Of a stretch of DNA of 64,000 bases, positions 55,782 to 64,000 are shown piece by piece. This stretch comes from Nostoc sp. CHAB 5824 (GTDB lineage Bacteria > Cyanobacteriota > Cyanobacteriia > Cyanobacteriales > Nostocaceae). The stretch is from contig NZ_JAIVFT010000001.1 of the NCBI RefSeq assembly GCF_020829665.1, forward strand, positions 124,001 to 188,000, in the 5' to 3' direction. A program made the translations under genes and the position numbers. How positions within the stretch are numbered: position 1 is the stretch's first letter; each line of letters begins with the position of its first letter. The notes beneath the pieces are model-generated. The model did not search any database, was not told the origin of the DNA, and worked only from the letters and a program-made list of their open reading frames with translations.

Positions 55782-56488
55782 ACCAACAACCTTTGGCCGA
55801 TTTCAAGGTTGGTGTCGATAATGTAATTTTTTCTGTAGATACTGCACAAAATCGGCTGTTAGTTTTACTAGTAATGCGACAGCAGGAACCATTTTTAAAT
55901 CATTGGAGTCTTCCCGGTACTTTAGTGCGTCCAGGAGAATCTTTAGAAGATGCCGCCTATCGCATTATGGCGGAGAAAATTAAGGTCAACAATCTCTATT
56001 TAGAACAACTATATACATTTGGAGGGCCGAATCGCGATCCACGGGAAGCAACCGATAGTTATGGTGTGCGTTATCTATCAGTTAGTTACTTTGCCTTAGT
56101 GCGATTTGAAGAAGCCGAATTAATTGCCGATCGGGTGACTGGCATAGCTTGGTATCCAGTCAAAGAAGTGCCGCAATTAGCTTTTGACCATAATGAAATT
56201 CTGGCTTATGGACACAGACGGTTACGAAATAAATTAGAGTATAGCCCGGTAGCTTTTGAAGTCTTGCCAGAAATGTTCACCTTGAATGATTTATATCAGT
56301 TATACGCCACAGTTTTAGGTGATAACTTTTCCGATTATTCTAATTTTCGGGCGCGTCTACTCAAGTTAGGTTTTTTATCCGATACCGGAATTAAGGTATC
56401 ACGGGGTGCTGGTCGTCCGGCTAGTTTATATAAGTTTGACGCGGAAGCTTTTGCTCCCTTAAAAGATAAACCCTTAGTGTTTATTTAG
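55742..56488 (+). CDS. nrtR: NrtR-type transcriptional regulator of NAD metabolism
   Basis: 248 residues: a Nudix-like domain (about 20-155) followed by a winged helix (about 165-245; LPEMFTLNDLYQLYATVL, ARLLKLGFLSDTG). This is the NrtR architecture, in which ADP-ribose or NAD-derived ligands release DNA. The Nudix box is degenerate: RIMAEK in place of REUxEE, so two of the catalytic acidic residues are lost and it is probably a sensor rather than a hydrolase. Overlaps nadD by 40 bases, which implies coupled translation. The palindrome at 53630 is the likely target. Confidence 0.93.
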   Translation: MPGRSQKKISTPLNQQPLADFKVGVDNVIFSVDTAQNRLLVLLVMRQQEPFLNHWSLPGTLVRPGESLEDAAYRIMAEKIKVNNLYLEQLYTFGGPNRDPREATDSYGVRYLSVSYFALVRFEEAELIADRVTGIAWYPVKEVPQLAFDHNEILAYGHRRLRNKLEYSPVAFEVLPEMFTLNDLYQLYATVLGDNFSDYSNFRARLLKLGFLSDTGIKVSRGAGRPASLYKFDAEAFAPLKDKPLVFI

Positions 56489-56565
56489 CTAATCACTTTG
56501 TATCCAAAGTCCTGAGTAACTTATTTTGACTCTTGACCAATGACCAATGACTAATGACAAACAAA

Positions 56566-58314
56566 ATGAAAATTGCGATCGCTCAAATTAATTCGACAAT
56601 TGGTGATTTGCTTTTGAATGCCCAAAAAATCCTGGAGGCAGCACAACGAGCAGCATCTAGCGGTGCGCGTTTGTTGTTGACACCAGAACTTTCTTTGTGT
56701 GGTTATCCACCAAGGGATTTATTACTAAATCCTAGTTTTGTGGAAGCGATGGGCATCACTTTACAAAACTTGGCCCAGGATTTACCACCAAATTTAGCTG
56801 TGTTGGTAGGAACTGTTGAACACAATCTCAAAGCACATATTAGTGGTGGTAAAACTTTATTAAACAGCATGGCTTTGTTAGAAGATGGCAAGGTCAAGCA
56901 AATTTTTCATAAGCGACTTTTACCTACTTACGATGTATTTGACGAACGTCGCTATTTTGAACCTGGCTTGCAAGCTAATTATTTCACTTTAGATAATATC
57001 CATATTGGCGTAACTATTTGCGAAGATTTATGGAACGATGAGGAATTTTGGGGCAAACGTAGTTATACAGTAAATCCGATTGCTGACTTAGCAATTCTAG
57101 GTGTAGATTTGATTGTAAATTTGTCTGCTTCTCCCTACACGGTTGGTAAGCAGCAGTTCCGCGAAATAATGCTCAGGCATAGTGCAATACGTTTTCAACA
57201 ACCGATGATTTATGCTAATCAAGTTGGCGGAAATGATGACCTAATTTTTGATGGGCGTAGTTTTGCCTTGAATCGTCAAGGTGAAGTTATGTGTCGTGCC
57301 CGTGGCTTTGACACCGATTTAGTGTTAGTTGAATTTGACGAAGCCCAACGGGATTTTCAGTTAGGTTCTGTAGCACCTGTTTATAAATCAGAAGATGAAG
57401 AAATTTGGCAAGCTTTGGTTTTGGGAGTCCGAGATTATGCTCACAAGTGTCGCTTTTCTAAAGTAGTGTTGGGTTTAAGTGGCGGGATTGACTCTGCAAT
57501 AGTAGCTGCGATCGCCACGGCTGCACTTGGTAAAGAAAATGTCCTCGGTGTTCTCATGCCTTCCCCTTACAGTTCAGAGCATTCTATTACCGATGCTGTA
57601 GCATTAGCCGAAAATTTGGGGATTAAAACTAATCTTTTACCGATTGGGGAGTTAATGCAAGGCTTCGATCAAACATTAACTGATTTATTTGCAGGTACTG
57701 AGTTTGGACTGGCTGAGGAGAATATACAATCTCGGATTCGCGGTAATTTATTAATGGCGATCGCTAACAAATTTGGCTATCTGCTTTTATCTACCGGTAA
57801 CAAGTCAGAAATGGCAGTTGGTTACTGTACTCTCTACGGCGATATGAATGGCGGGTTAGCAGTGATTGCAGATGTTCCTAAAACCCGTGTGTATTCACTT
57901 TGCCAATGGTTAAATCGCAATAATGAAATCATCCCGCAAAATGTCTTGACTAAAGCACCCAGCGCCGAACTCAAACCAGGTCAAGTTGATCAAGACTCTC
58001 TACCGCCTTACGAAATTTTGGACGATATTTTGCAACGCCTGATTCACAATCACCAATCAGCAGCGCAAATCGTTGCAGTCGGTCACGATCCGGTGATTGT
58101 AGACAGAGTAATTCAAATGGTGGCGCGGGCTGAATTTAAACGGCGACAAGCACCCCCCGGTTTAAAAATCACCGATCGCGCTTTTGGAACTGGTTGGCGA
58201 ATGCCAATTGCTAGTAACTGGGTTGGTGTCAAAAACGCTTACCACGCTAAAAGCATAGCTACACCTACCTTAGTCTGTTGGGATGGACAAGATGCTCATC
58301 CGCAAATCAAGTAA
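56566..58314 (+). CDS. nadE: Glutamine-dependent NAD+ synthetase
   Basis: 582 residues from ATG 56566 (MKIAIAQINSTIGDLLLNAQ). An in-frame ATG at 56554 lies inside a heptad repeat and is less likely. The N-terminal nitrilase-type glutaminase has the Glu-Lys-Cys triad (LTPELSLCGYPPRD, FHKRLLPTYDVFDERR, GVTICEDLWND). The C-terminal synthetase has the P-loop VVLGLSGGIDSAIVAAIATA and STGNKSEMAVGYCTLYGD. It makes NAD from deamido-NAD, ATP and glutamine. Last gene of the NAD operon. Confidence 0.95.
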   Translation: MKIAIAQINSTIGDLLLNAQKILEAAQRAASSGARLLLTPELSLCGYPPRDLLLNPSFVEAMGITLQNLAQDLPPNLAVLVGTVEHNLKAHISGGKTLLNSMALLEDGKVKQIFHKRLLPTYDVFDERRYFEPGLQANYFTLDNIHIGVTICEDLWNDEEFWGKRSYTVNPIADLAILGVDLIVNLSASPYTVGKQQFREIMLRHSAIRFQQPMIYANQVGGNDDLIFDGRSFALNRQGEVMCRARGFDTDLVLVEFDEAQRDFQLGSVAPVYKSEDEEIWQALVLGVRDYAHKCRFSKVVLGLSGGIDSAIVAAIATAALGKENVLGVLMPSPYSSEHSITDAVALAENLGIKTNLLPIGELMQGFDQTLTDLFAGTEFGLAEENIQSRIRGNLLMAIANKFGYLLLSTGNKSEMAVGYCTLYGDMNGGLAVIADVPKTRVYSLCQWLNRNNEIIPQNVLTKAPSAELKPGQVDQDSLPPYEILDDILQRLIHNHQSAAQIVAVGHDPVIVDRVIQMVARAEFKRRQAPPGLKITDRAFGTGWRMPIASNWVGVKNAYHAKSIATPTLVCWDGQDAHPQIK

Positions 58315-58402
58315 TTAATTAGTTATGCTAACCACAGTCATTACTGTGCGTAGGCGTACAGACATCGCTCGACCTCAAAGGGCGATGTTTCTGACAAGTT
58401 GA

Positions 58403-58503
58403 GAAAATTGGACGCTAAGGCTGAAAGTCTTTGTCTGTCTAGATTTGGGCTGTTAATTTTTTTGATGGTGCGTACAATTTTCCCGTTTCGGCACGGTGAT
58501 GCC
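58403..58503 (-). mobile_element. Deleted, inverted copy of a MITE
   Basis: 58403-58471 is the exact reverse complement of 59364-59432 (69 bp), and 58470-58503 of 59205-59238 (34 bp). The two parts are directly joined here, so this is the same element with its middle deleted and its outer end truncated. It is at the other side of the EF-hand gene. Confidence 0.85.
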
Positions 58504-58508
58504 AGGAA

Positions 58509-58643
58509 TCAAGAATGGTAAATTTTGGCGGCGGTCGTGGGGCAGGTATAGCGATCGCGGTCATTATCTAAGCCATGACTGAAAATTAGCTGTATCTCTT
58601 GTTGAGTGAGAACTTTGGCTCGACCGTGCCGATTGATTTTCAT
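58509..58643 (-). pseudogene. Remnant of a small tyrosine recombinase
   Basis: The minus strand reads MKINRHGRAKVLTQQEIQLI, FSHGLDNDRDRYTCPTTA and stops after 44 codons. This resembles the first part of the short (about 180-residue) XerC/D-like integrases found in Nostoc-type genomes. The conserved Arg-His-Arg-Tyr part is missing. It abuts the MITE fragment. Confidence 0.6.
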
Positions 58644-58799
58644 TGTCCCAACTGTAGACCCTGTATCACAGCCTACACCTGATCTAAGCCCCAGCGATAG
58701 CCGTTTCTACGTCTAAGGATATAATTGGTGTTTAATTTTGAGATATTAATGAGATATTAATGAGATATTAAATTGAAAAATTAATTCAGATAGAAACTT

Positions 58800-59033
58800 A
58801 TGGCAACCGAGCAAGAGCTTCAATCTCTTTTTAATACCTTAGATCGCGATCAAGACGGCAAAGTCTCCATTAATGAGCTTTTTTTAAGTCCTGGTTTAAG
58901 TGCAATCATCTCATCAGAAACAAATACCAGTAGCCCCCAGGAGTTACTAGTACGGTATGATTCAGACGAAGACGGTAGTATTACCTTTGAAGAGTTAAAG
59001 GAAGCAGTTGAGAAAGCAAGTAATTTAACCTAG
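58800..59033 (+). CDS. Two-EF-hand calcium-binding protein (CSE-like)
   Basis: 77 residues. EF loop 1 is D15-RDQDGKVSIN-E26 and loop 2 is D54-SDEDGSITFE-E65, both with all calcium ligands. Length and layout match the CSE calcium sensor reported from heterocyst-forming cyanobacteria, which affects photosynthesis and filament form. It binds calcium in the cytosol. The gene is intact although flanked on both sides by MITE copies. Confidence 0.88.
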   Translation: MATEQELQSLFNTLDRDQDGKVSINELFLSPGLSAIISSETNTSSPQELLVRYDSDEDGSITFEELKEAVEKASNLT

Positions 59034-59204
59034 CAGTCAAAAAACCCAATACCAAACACCCAATACCCAAAATCCCTCTCTAGTCCACGCTTTGAGGGAT
59101 TTGTTGCAATTTCTAGGTCATTGGTGACTCGCTAGCCCTTCAGGATGATCTTGAAGGTGAAAAGGCTGGCTGTAGGCGATTGTGGGAGGGGAGAGGAGCG
59201 ATCA
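59034..59204. other. Spacer between EF-hand gene and MITE
   Basis: No gene. Contains AATACCCAAT/AAACACCCAA words typical of short tandem repeats. Confidence 0.35.
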
Positions 59205-59452
59205 GGCATCACCGTGCCGAAACGGGAAAATTGTACGCGCTTGGAATTGATGCTAACCTCAACGCTATGAAAATAAGTTGTTTTGAGCAAATAGCATACC
59301 TCTATTTATCACTCTTGACTCGAATTAGTCTTTCCAGATGGTGCAGAGTACTATCAATGCTCTGCACCATCAAAAAAATTAACAGCCCAAATCTAGACAG
59401 ACAAAGACTTTCAGCCTTAGCGTCCAATTTTCCCAATTTGGCACGGTGACGC
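59205..59452. mobile_element. MITE, 248 bp, with about 34-bp inverted ends
   Basis: The left end (GGCATCACCGTGCCGAAACG and on to base 59238) and the reverse complement of the right end (GGCGTCACCGTGCCAAATTG and on) agree at 29 of 34 positions. An inner hairpin GATGGTGCAGAG / CTCTGCACCATC lies at 59337-59371. No ORF of its own. An inverted deletion copy lies at 58403-58503. The family of the parent element was not identified. Confidence 0.75.
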
Positions 59453-59486
59453 CTTTCTATCTGTCAACCTCAGCAATAGTCTAGTT

Positions 59487-61658
59487 TTACTCATCTAAAC
59501 GGATTGCAATCGCATTCAGCAATTCCTCAAAGTCTGATTCACTGTGAATATCAGGGGTGAGCGTGTTCATATTTTGAAGGATATCTACCAGTCCATCAAT
59601 GGTTGCTCTAATTTCTGTATATTCGTTGATTGATCTTGTTAGACTTGGCACGTTTGCAGAAGAAGACAATAGTTTGATTTTTGCTTCTAGTTTTTGAATT
59701 TTTGCTTGCCAATGGAGTATGTAATCGGCGCGATCAATAGGTTGATATATATTGGCATCTGATAAGACAATTGGGAAAATGCGATCGCCAAACTCTCCAT
59801 TTTTAGCAATTTGCACTAGCTCAAACATACAATTGGCAGATTTTAAATACTTGTCACTAATAACCGCGATGTCTACGACGAGCTACGCTAACGCACATTT
59901 ACCGCGTCCAATCCGTTCCATAAAGGCTTTAATCAGTCCTTTGTAGCCCAGATCGCGTTTATCACGGATGATTTTGATTCCTTTTGCCTGCAAAGTATCA
60001 TCCAGTTGATTGACAAATTGCTCACTTTCTCCGCCCCAAGCATAAGAGATGAAAATTTCCTTCTCGAATTCCATTGCAGACTGACTATTGATGATCTGTT
60101 TTTGTTCTTCTGCACTATCCCGTAAACGATGCGTCAATGATTCATTTCTCTCTTGCTCCAGTTCGCTTTGCAACTGTGCAACTTGGGGATTAAATTCCCC
60201 ATCTGCTTTAATGGCTTGAAACATGACATCATCAATTAACCTGCGGACATCTACCATTTCATAGCTGTTTTCGCACTCAATTTGGTAACGGTGATCGCTC
60301 AAGCGCTTATTGAGTTTGTCTAAAGAATAGGAATAAGGTGTGGGGAGATTTTTACAAGTTTCGCAGTTACAAGGAACTAAAGTTTGATATTGCAAACGTT
60401 CGTAAGAGTTGTGGATTTTTTCCAGTTCATGGGTGATAACTGCCATCAATTCTTTTTTGCGGTTTCCGGCTACACGGATTTTAATTTCCCGTTGATCGTA
60501 GTTTTCAATGATTTCTGCACGAGTTTGGTCTTTGTTGAGAACAACACCACTTTTCCAAACGAGTTTTTGCTGTTCAATCCAAGGGTGCGTCTCGACAATA
60601 AAGCGGGTAAGGATGCCTTTTGGCATGAATGTATAGGTGTAGCGCAGGATCAGGTTGTTGCGATCGTCCCAAGTATAATCAGTTTTTTCAATGGAAAGCA
60701 ATTGAGGTGCAATATAGGTGGTAGAACAACCGGGAATTTCGTAGCAAAGCTTGAACCGCATCATTAATTGAAGTAGTTCATCGCGCATATCAGCATATTC
60801 GCTGCGTTTCCAAACATCTTTGAGGTCTTCCTTGCTAAAACAACCTAGATTTTGCTTGACAGTTTGATTATCCAAAACTTTGTAAACGGCAGTTGTCCCC
60901 CATTCTGGTTTGAGGATGACGTAGTGTTTCAGCGTAGAATCGTCTTGAAAATGGAGGCAAACGCCCAGGTCATGTAAATAGTTGCTCAAGCGCAGCATGT
61001 CTTTACGGTCTGTTAATTTATTAAGTCGGCAAAGGGTACAGTATTCTTCAAAGCTGATGTAATTTCGGGAATCGTTCTCTAACGCTGTTCTGACCCTTAC
61101 CCAGAGTTTTGGTAGAGGTGTGCCAACATGGTCAAGTCTGCTGATGTAAAGCTGAATCGCGTCTTTAATCTCTGCTAAACCGCGATTAGTATCTAAATTG
61201 GTTGCCAGTATTTTCTCCAAGTTGTCAAATTCTCCTCGTAACTGGCGCTCATTGACTTGGCAATCACGGTCTTGTTTTTCGTTTTTGATGATGAGAACTG
61301 GACTCTTGTCACTCAAGAGTTCGACAACCTTCAGCCACCAATAAAAATCGGTATTTTCTTTGCGAGTATCGGCAACTAAGGCATAGAGAGAACGCTTGCT
61401 GAGGAAAAACTGATGGGTTTGGTGGTAGATTTCCTGACCGCCAAAATCCCAGATGTTGACGCGAAAATCTTGGCCATTGGGCTGTGTAAAGTGCCACTGG
61501 ATCACGTCAATGCCTTCGGTTGATTCCTCATCTGGCTGGAGTTCGTAGTTTTCATCTGCAATTTTCTTGGCTAAAGAGGTTTTACCGGCTCCTCCTTCGC
61601 CAATAATTAAGAATTTTGCTTCGTAGAACAGACTCATCAAGATATTTAAGCTCAACAT
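59487..61658 (-). pseudogene. ROC-COR-TIR protein gene interrupted by a stop in the TIR domain
   Basis: The first 591 codons (59883-61658) hold a Roc GTPase domain with P-loop GEGGAGKTS (20-28) and WDFGGQE, then a COR domain, a coiled coil (LQSELEQERNESLTHRLRDS), and the start of a TIR domain (EIFISYAWGGESEQFVNQLD). At 59883-59885 a TAG interrupts it. The same frame then continues to 59487 with AVISDKYLKSANCMFELVQI, the rest of the TIR. The stop lies in an inserted short repeat (about 59868-59893). The N-terminal LRR part is missing; see 61630-62372. Bacterial ROCO-TIR proteins are candidate defence or signalling NADases. Confidence 0.85.
59868..59893. repeat. Short dispersed repeat inserted in the TIR domain
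   Basis: On the minus strand: GCGTTAGCGTAGCTCGTCG, TAGACATCGC. It resembles the dispersed GCGTAGGC...GACATCGC repeat seen at 58347. Between GRGKC and AVISDKYLK, adjacent in ordinary TIR domains, it adds about eight codons including TAG. Confidence 0.7.
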
Positions 61659-62234
61659 AACCCTCTACTGCCGCTTGTTTTAGGGTATCTAGGTCTGCAA
61701 GCTTAATTCGTCGTTTTTCTGGGTCTTGTTTTCTCTTATGAGTATGGCGGGTGCGTTTCCATTTCCACTTTTTTTTTGAGCAAACGTCGCAGATGAGACG
61801 GACTCAGTTGTACATTTCGGTCTTGAGCCAATTTTTCTGATAACTGCAAACTGTTATAAGTACGGGGTTCTAACTCTGAGCAATCCTCTAAATATGCTAA
61901 GTCTGCCTCAAGCCATTTGCACTTTGCTCCACGCCCAGAAGTTTCCCACAATCCTCCCAAACCCTTATTTTCCCAACGCCTCAGTGCTGCTCGTACCGTA
62001 TGTTCGTGACACTCAAAAATTTTAGCTATCGCTGGTACATTCCATCCTTGGGCATTTAATCGAATTATGTGGGCGCTAACCCTGTGTTCGTTGAGGAACT
62101 GTTGTCGCAGACCGCAACTCCAAAAGCGTCAAATCTTCTAAATCTGTTAATCTAACTCGCAATGGAGCAGACATCTCGTAGTACCTGTTTTTTAGATTTT
62201 CTCTATCTTATATTTAATTGTAACCACCTACTTA
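61630..62234 (-). mobile_element. Truncated IS630-type insertion sequence
   Basis: Transposase homology starts at ATG 62174 (MSAPLRVRLTDLEDLTLLEL). It continues after a shift near 62090 (AHIIRLNAQGWNVPAIAKIF, HTVRAALRRWENKGLGGLWE, ELEPRTYNSLQLSEKLAQDR). After a run of nine A (61769-61777) a second shift leads to KRTRHTHKRKQDPEKRRIKL and VELKYLDES, the first DDE Asp. There it fuses to the ROC gene. The outer end TAAGTAGGTGGTTACAATTA follows a TA, the target of IS630-type elements. The 3' half is deleted. Confidence 0.8.
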
Positions 62235-62372
62235 TAGGTCGAGGATTTGCAGGTTGGTGAGTTTTCCAATTTCCTGTGGCAGCGTTGTTAAGCCTTTGCT
62301 AGAAAGGTCTAATTCTGTCACCTTGTCTTTGGCAGCTTGTTCAATAATTTCCAGCAGTTCTTCGTTAGTCAT
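62232..62372 (-). pseudogene. N-terminal LRR fragment of the ROCO gene
   Basis: 46 codons: MTNEELLEIIEQAAKDKVTE, LDLSSKGLTTLPQEIGKLTN, LQILDL, then a stop supplied by the insertion sequence end. The LxxLxLSxKGLTTLPxEIGxLTNLQxLxL pattern is the first leucine-rich repeat of the LRR-ROC-COR proteins of filamentous cyanobacteria. It is on the same strand as the ROC-COR-TIR part and was its 5' end. Confidence 0.8.
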
Positions 62373-62763
62373 TTCGGGTTTTACAGAGGCGATGCCTGAC
62401 GACGAGTTGCTGCTTGGACGCGCAGCAGAGAAATTGAGCTAATTAATAATGTAGTCTCTATCAAGGATTGCATTGAGGCAATGTGCGATCTAGCTGCCAG
62501 AGAATATTTTTCATATCTTTTAGTACAACTTTATACTCATTATGTTTATATATATCTTCTAAATATTACGGAAAAAATTTAATATAGATTGCCAATAAAT
62601 AGTTTTTTATTGAGTATAATTTCTATGAATTTTTGTGTGCTAAATCATAAATTAATAGTAAAAATTGTGACGTCATATTTCAGACTAAAGTATAGTTTCA
62701 AACAACATCGATTTTTAAAATGATGTTTATACTTAGAAGTAAGTAAATGAAAGCAGGTGCATA
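62373..62763. other. Gene-free AT-rich spacer
   Basis: No gene is seen. It contains the presumed promoter regions of the broken LRR gene (-) and the peptidoglycan-binding protein gene (+). Confidence 0.35.
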
Positions 62764-63672
62764 ATGAAACTACAAGATTTTTTGGGAAAAGATGAGAAGT
62801 GGGGATTTGAGGCGATCGCAGAAGATGCAGACTTAGCTCGTCAGATTCAGATACTGTTAATCGGCTTAGGTTTGCTAGAACCTCCAGCCGATGGGAAATT
62901 TGGTCCTGTTTCTGTGATATCTCTTAAAAAATTTCAAGAATTAACAAAGACTGAGGAGAGTGGCTTTTTAGGAGCAGTCACAGCCAAAAAACTGATTGAA
63001 ACCAACTCAGATGATCTTCCTAAACCCCCCTTAAAACTTGGTAATGACATTGCCAGCAGGATTGTGAAATACTTGCTATCCAAAGATTATCAGGTATTTA
63101 CTAATCCGAAAGAATACAACATTGTTTATGTAGAAGGTATAGATGCAGACTGGACTCTCAACAGTGATACACCTAATCAATTTAATGATCGGCGGATTGT
63201 CATTGAAGTAGTAAATGGCGTTCCCAAAATCGTAGATAACTGGGAAGCTACTACAGAACCAGGAAAGTACTACACTTATAATCCGATGAATCCCAAAGGA
63301 GCAGCTAGGATTCAGTTTGGACAATACAAAGCTTGGGCTGTTGGTACCCACGGCACAGCAGAGCCTCACGAAGCATTAGTGCAAGTTGGAGATATAACTG
63401 TTTGTAGAGATTTCAACCAAGATTTTAAACGGACTGGCGACAAACTTGATACAGGTGATAATTTTTATGTGAATCAACACTACGGCTTTGATTTTCCCCG
63501 GAATGATATTCGCCTTGCTAGCGCGGGCTGTTTAGTGGGGCGTACTCGTGAGGGACATAGAGAGTTTATGGCGATTATTAAACAAGACCGCCGTTATGTC
63601 GCTAATCGCAAATATACTTTTTACACTAGTGTGATTCCTGGGGATGATTTACTCAAAAAGTTTCCAGGATGA
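62764..63672 (+). CDS. Peptidoglycan-binding domain protein
   Basis: 302 residues. Residues about 25-80 form a PG_binding_1 module (ARQIQILLIGLGLLEPPADG, KFGPVSVISLKKFQEL). The rest (about 100-302) is a domain unknown to me by name but with a conserved look (IVYVEGIDADWTLNSDTPN, AWAVGTHGTAEPHEALVQVG, DIRLASAGCLVGRTREGHRE). A Cys near the end (SAGCLVGR) in a context resembling L,D-transpeptidases may be functional. No signal peptide is visible, so export would need another route. Possibly phage-tail or wall-hydrolase related. Confidence 0.75.
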   Translation: MKLQDFLGKDEKWGFEAIAEDADLARQIQILLIGLGLLEPPADGKFGPVSVISLKKFQELTKTEESGFLGAVTAKKLIETNSDDLPKPPLKLGNDIASRIVKYLLSKDYQVFTNPKEYNIVYVEGIDADWTLNSDTPNQFNDRRIVIEVVNGVPKIVDNWEATTEPGKYYTYNPMNPKGAARIQFGQYKAWAVGTHGTAEPHEALVQVGDITVCRDFNQDFKRTGDKLDTGDNFYVNQHYGFDFPRNDIRLASAGCLVGRTREGHREFMAIIKQDRRYVANRKYTFYTSVIPGDDLLKKFPG

Positions 63673-63735
63673 AGTAATGGATAATTAGGAGCGGTTATTG
63701 TTGTGATGCAATGTGTGGTAGGGGCGTACATCTGT

Positions 63736-63930
63736 CATTGGTGTCAACTTAACGTAAAAACTAGTCTAAAACCAGCTTTTAGAGATTCTCGTTCCCAGTC
63801 TCAGACTGGGAATGCCCATTAGGGGGGCTGCTGCTTCCAGAATTGGCGGCAGCAGCCCAATGAATTGCATTTCCAGCCAAAGGCTCTTAACGAGGTTTTA
63901 AAAGGGTTTTGGCTTAAGTTGACACCAATG
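63736..63930. mobile_element. MITE, 195 bp, with 17-bp inverted ends and 9-bp target duplication
   Basis: CATTGGTGTCAACTTAA (63736-63752) and TTAAGTTGACACCAATG (63914-63930) are perfect inverted ends. TACATCTGT flanks both sides (63727-63735 and 63931-63939). Inside are hairpins TTCCCAGTCT/AGACTGGGAA and GGGCTGCTGC/GCAGCAGCCC. No coding capacity. Confidence 0.88.
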
Positions 63931-64000
63931 TACATCTGTACACCCCTACTTTGTGTGAGACAGCGACTTTGGCTAACTTTGTTCTTGTGGTTGCCCTATT

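Noticed and set aside
60384..60767. 127-codon plus-strand frame inside the ROC-COR gene
   Set aside because: Antisense shadow of a clear protein domain.

Overview
The window looks like chromosome of a filamentous, probably heterocyst-forming cyanobacterium of the Nostoc/Anabaena group. GCGATCGC (HIP1) palindromes are frequent. Heptanucleotide short tandem repeats occur between many genes. The gene content is typical of the group: a DevBCA-type exporter, an NblR-type regulator, PetM, a Ycf39-like protein, a small EF-hand calcium sensor, DUF2949 and ComFB proteins, and treZ-treY-treH. No rRNA, tRNA or CRISPR array was recognised.

Layout. 1-8.5 kb: two related membrane-anchored pentapeptide-repeat proteins flank a three-gene phosphorelay (PAS histidine kinase, single-domain response regulator, hybrid kinase) whose stop and start codons overlap. 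9-12.4 kb: a devBCA-like exporter operon. 13-18.6 kb: envelope genes (M23 peptidase, L,D-transpeptidase), a ComFB c-di-GMP receptor-like gene, an ECF sigma factor with its likely anti-sigma factor, and a gamma-glutamylcyclotransferase. 18.7-24.4 kb: leuS, flanked by small accessory genes and a decayed DUF433/DUF5615 toxin-antitoxin pair. 24.4-32 kb: housekeeping genes (PLP aminotransferase, DUF192 lipoprotein, nblR, nadK, ycf39-like, the 34-residue petM, pdxA). 32-35 kb: remnants of a rolling-circle replication initiator plus small genes. 35-38.4 kb: a LysR regulator divergent from a CadD-type transporter, a secreted protein and a DUF202 protein. 38.4-44.5 kb: methyltransferase, nuclease-like protein, pirin, Dps, aldo/keto reductase, Uma2 and DUF393 genes. 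44.7-51.4 kb: the trehalose operon treZ-treY-treH. 51.6-53.3 kb: BrnA-like, PEP-CTERM and 50-residue genes. 53.7-58.3 kb: the NAD operon pncB-nadD-nrtR-nadE behind a perfect palindrome. 58.3-62.4 kb: an accessory zone with inverted copies of a MITE, an integrase remnant, an EF-hand gene and a wrecked LRR-ROC-COR-TIR gene. 62.7-64 kb: a peptidoglycan-binding protein and a complete MITE with a 9-bp target duplication.

The most unusual structure is a set of 21-bp tandem arrays (three clear, one degenerate). Two of them, 45 kb apart, are diverged relatives sharing an AACGTT-centred core. Three of the four start shortly after a stop codon, and none looks like a gene. The other strong signals are the ROCO-TIR gene broken twice (IS630-type insertion plus deletion in the LRR part; a short repeat bringing an in-frame stop into the TIR domain), the decayed toxin-antitoxin pair, the scrambled Rep gene with a 13-bp inverted repeat, and several unannotated miniature elements.
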